From: Hoeflea sp. 108
GTDB taxonomy: Bacteria; Pseudomonadota; Alphaproteobacteria; Rhizobiales; Rhizobiaceae
NCBI RefSeq assembly: GCF_000372965.1
Contig: NZ_KB890024.1
Span: forward strand, 62,001-126,000
DNA length: 64,000 nucleotides
Direction of reading: 5' to 3'
Below, in pieces: positions 62,864 through 64,000 of this stretch. Position numbers and translations under genes: made by a program. Under the pieces are notes generated by a model, which was not told the DNA's origin, did no database searches, and was given only the letters and a program-made list of their open reading frames with translations. Within the stretch, counting starts at the first letter, position 1. Each line of letters begins with the position of its first letter.

Positions 62864-64000
62864 CTAGGCCGAAAACACCTTCCGACCGTCGATCCAGGTG
62901 CCGGACACGTCGAGTGCGCCGGTGAGCTGCACGGCATTCGCCGCGAACCCCTTGGCCAGCCGCCCGAGGCGGTGCTCCTGCTTGACGGCTTCAGCCGGAT
63001 AGAGCGAGGCCATGCGGATGGTTTCGTCGAGGCTGAAGCCCATCTTTTCGTGCATGAAGCGAACGGCCGAGATCATGTCGAGGTCGGCACCGGCGAGCGT
63101 GCCGTCTTCCAGCGTCAGGCGGCCGTTTTCGCGCTTGATGGTACGGCCGTTGAGCTGGAACGACTTGAGGTCGGTGCCGATGGTCGCCATGGCGTCGCTG
63201 ACGAGGAAGATGCGCGCCGGGCCGTTCTTGGCCTTGAGCGCGATCTGCATCGCCGCTGGGTCGACATGGATGCCGTCGGCGATCAGGCCGGCCCACATGG
63301 TTCCGGTTTCGACGGCCGCCCCGACGAGGCCGGGCTCGCGGTTGCCTATTTGACTCATGGCGTTGAACAGGTGTGTCGCCATGGTGGCGCCGGCCTCGGC
63401 ATACTCCGTTGCCGTGCGATAGCTGGTGTCGGTGTGGCCGAGGCTGACGACGATGCCAGCATCCGCCAGCGTCTTGACCTGCTCGGCCTTGACCGATTCC
63501 GGCGCGATGGTGGTCAAGAGCACCGGCATCGACGGACGCGCAGCGACCAGCATGGCCTCGTCGTCGGTGTCCATCGGGCGGATCAGCTTGGGATCGTGTG
63601 CGCCCTTGCGGGCGAGCGACAGATGCGGCCCCTCGAGATGCAGGCCGAGGAAACCGGGCACCTTGCGCCTGGCGGCTTCGATGCCGGCGGCAATGGTCGA
63701 GCGCGTGATCTCGGGGGTGTCGGTGATCAGCGTCGGCAGCACCGCCGTCGTGCCGAAGGCCATCTGCGCCTTGCAGACGATTTCCAGCGTGTCGACGTCG
63801 GGCTTGTCGTTGAGCATCAGCCCGCCGCCGCCATTCACCTGCAGGTCGATGAAGCCGGGGACGAGCATGGCGCCCGCCTCGGTGACCTTCACGCCAGCCG
63901 GAACATCGCTGCGCGCTACGATGCCCTCGACCAGCCCGTCGGCGACCAGCAGCGCCGCATCCTCGTGCCAGGCGTCACCGTCGAAGATGCGCCCGGCAGC
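62864..64000 (-). CDS. nagA: N-acetylglucosamine-6-phosphate deacetylase (5' end beyond window)
   Basis: About 378 codons of NagA, which removes the acetyl group from GlcNAc-6-phosphate. PGFIDLQVNGGGG carries the metal motif near the N-terminus, GLHLEGPHLSLARKGAHDP the Glu ligand, VSLGHTDTS and ATHLFNAMSQ the His ligands, and VSDAMATIG the catalytic Asp. The frame stays open to base 64000 with NagA-like sequence (GRIFDGDAWHEDAALLVADG), so the start lies outside; an internal ATG at 63892 is not the real start. Confidence 0.94.
   Translation of the reverse strand, partial: AAGRIFDGDAWHEDAALLVADGLVEGIVARSDVPAGVKVTEAGAMLVPGFIDLQVNGGGGLMLNDKPDVDTLEIVCKAQMAFGTTAVLPTLITDTPEITRSTIAAGIEAARRKVPGFLGLHLEGPHLSLARKGAHDPKLIRPMDTDDEAMLVAARPSMPVLLTTIAPESVKAEQVKTLADAGIVVSLGHTDTSYRTATEYAEAGATMATHLFNAMSQIGNREPGLVGAAVETGTMWAGLIADGIHVDPAAMQIALKAKNGPARIFLVSDAMATIGTDLKSFQLNGRTIKRENGRLTLEDGTLAGADLDMISAVRFMHEKMGFSLDETIRMASLYPAEAVKQEHRLGRLAKGFAANAVQLTGALDVSGTWIDGRKVFSA

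Noticed and set aside
60724..62937. Open frame of 737 codons on the minus strand
   Set aside because: It lies opposite the large secreted protein and rpe, both of which have clear motifs and starts.

Overview
The window reads as chromosomal DNA of a high-GC alphaproteobacterium of the Hyphomicrobiales, most likely a Mesorhizobium/Aminobacter-type Phyllobacteriaceae. The signs are the glnD, mutS and malic-enzyme (tme/maeB) genes, an Irr-type iron control element, an HmrR/CueR-type copper promoter, and intergenic palindromic repeats of the kind scattered through rhizobial genomes. This assignment is inference; no rRNA, tRNA, CRISPR array, insertion sequence or prophage gene was seen.

Layout. 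(1) 1-1688: the 5' part of glnD, cut by the window edge. (2) 1.8-22.9 kb: a patchwork of small accessory units. It holds a copper P-type ATPase with a MerR-type promoter and a tiny exported protein, a TonB-dependent receptor, an aldo/keto reductase, a GGDEF-EAL protein, and many regulator/enzyme pairs: LysR with a monooxygenase, AraC with an alpha/beta hydrolase, TetR with a quinone reductase. It also holds two DHFR-like proteins, a lactonase-like metallo-hydrolase and an epoxide hydrolase. In relatives known to me glnD and mutS are neighbours, so this block looks like an accessory insertion. (3) 22.9-38.9 kb: mostly core genes (mutS, malic enzyme, adenosine kinase, EI24/CysZ-like protein, PEP-mutase-like protein, HAD phosphatase, dut, a glutamine amidotransferase, an alkylation-repair protein, prfC, phnN) plus an unusual C39-like protein. 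(4) 38.9-46.8 kb: an iron cluster read leftwards (imelysin, bfd, bfr, di-haem oxidoreductase, second imelysin, DUF1513) behind an Irr-type box, with a divergent ferredoxin-reductase-like gene. (5) 47-51.1 kb: gabT, a YCII/DGPF protein with an ECF42-type sigma factor, and a DUF2189 membrane protein. (6) 51.2-59.2 kb: a seven-gene leftward operon for uptake and oxidation of an unidentified sugar or polyol. It comprises a binding protein, an ATPase, two permeases, a LacI regulator, a Gfo/Idh/MocA oxidoreductase and a PfkB kinase, with a LacI-type operator in front. (7) 59.5-64 kb: a large secreted cysteine-rich protein of unknown function, rpe, and a truncated nagA.

Much of the interest lies in the regulatory DNA. 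Several divergent or isolated genes carry clear dyad or paired operators. One intergenic repeat has supplied the start codon of the DUF1513 gene. One operator motif appears both before a DHFR-like gene and before the lactonase gene, suggesting a shared regulator. Functions rest on motif and family recognition by eye; no searches were run.
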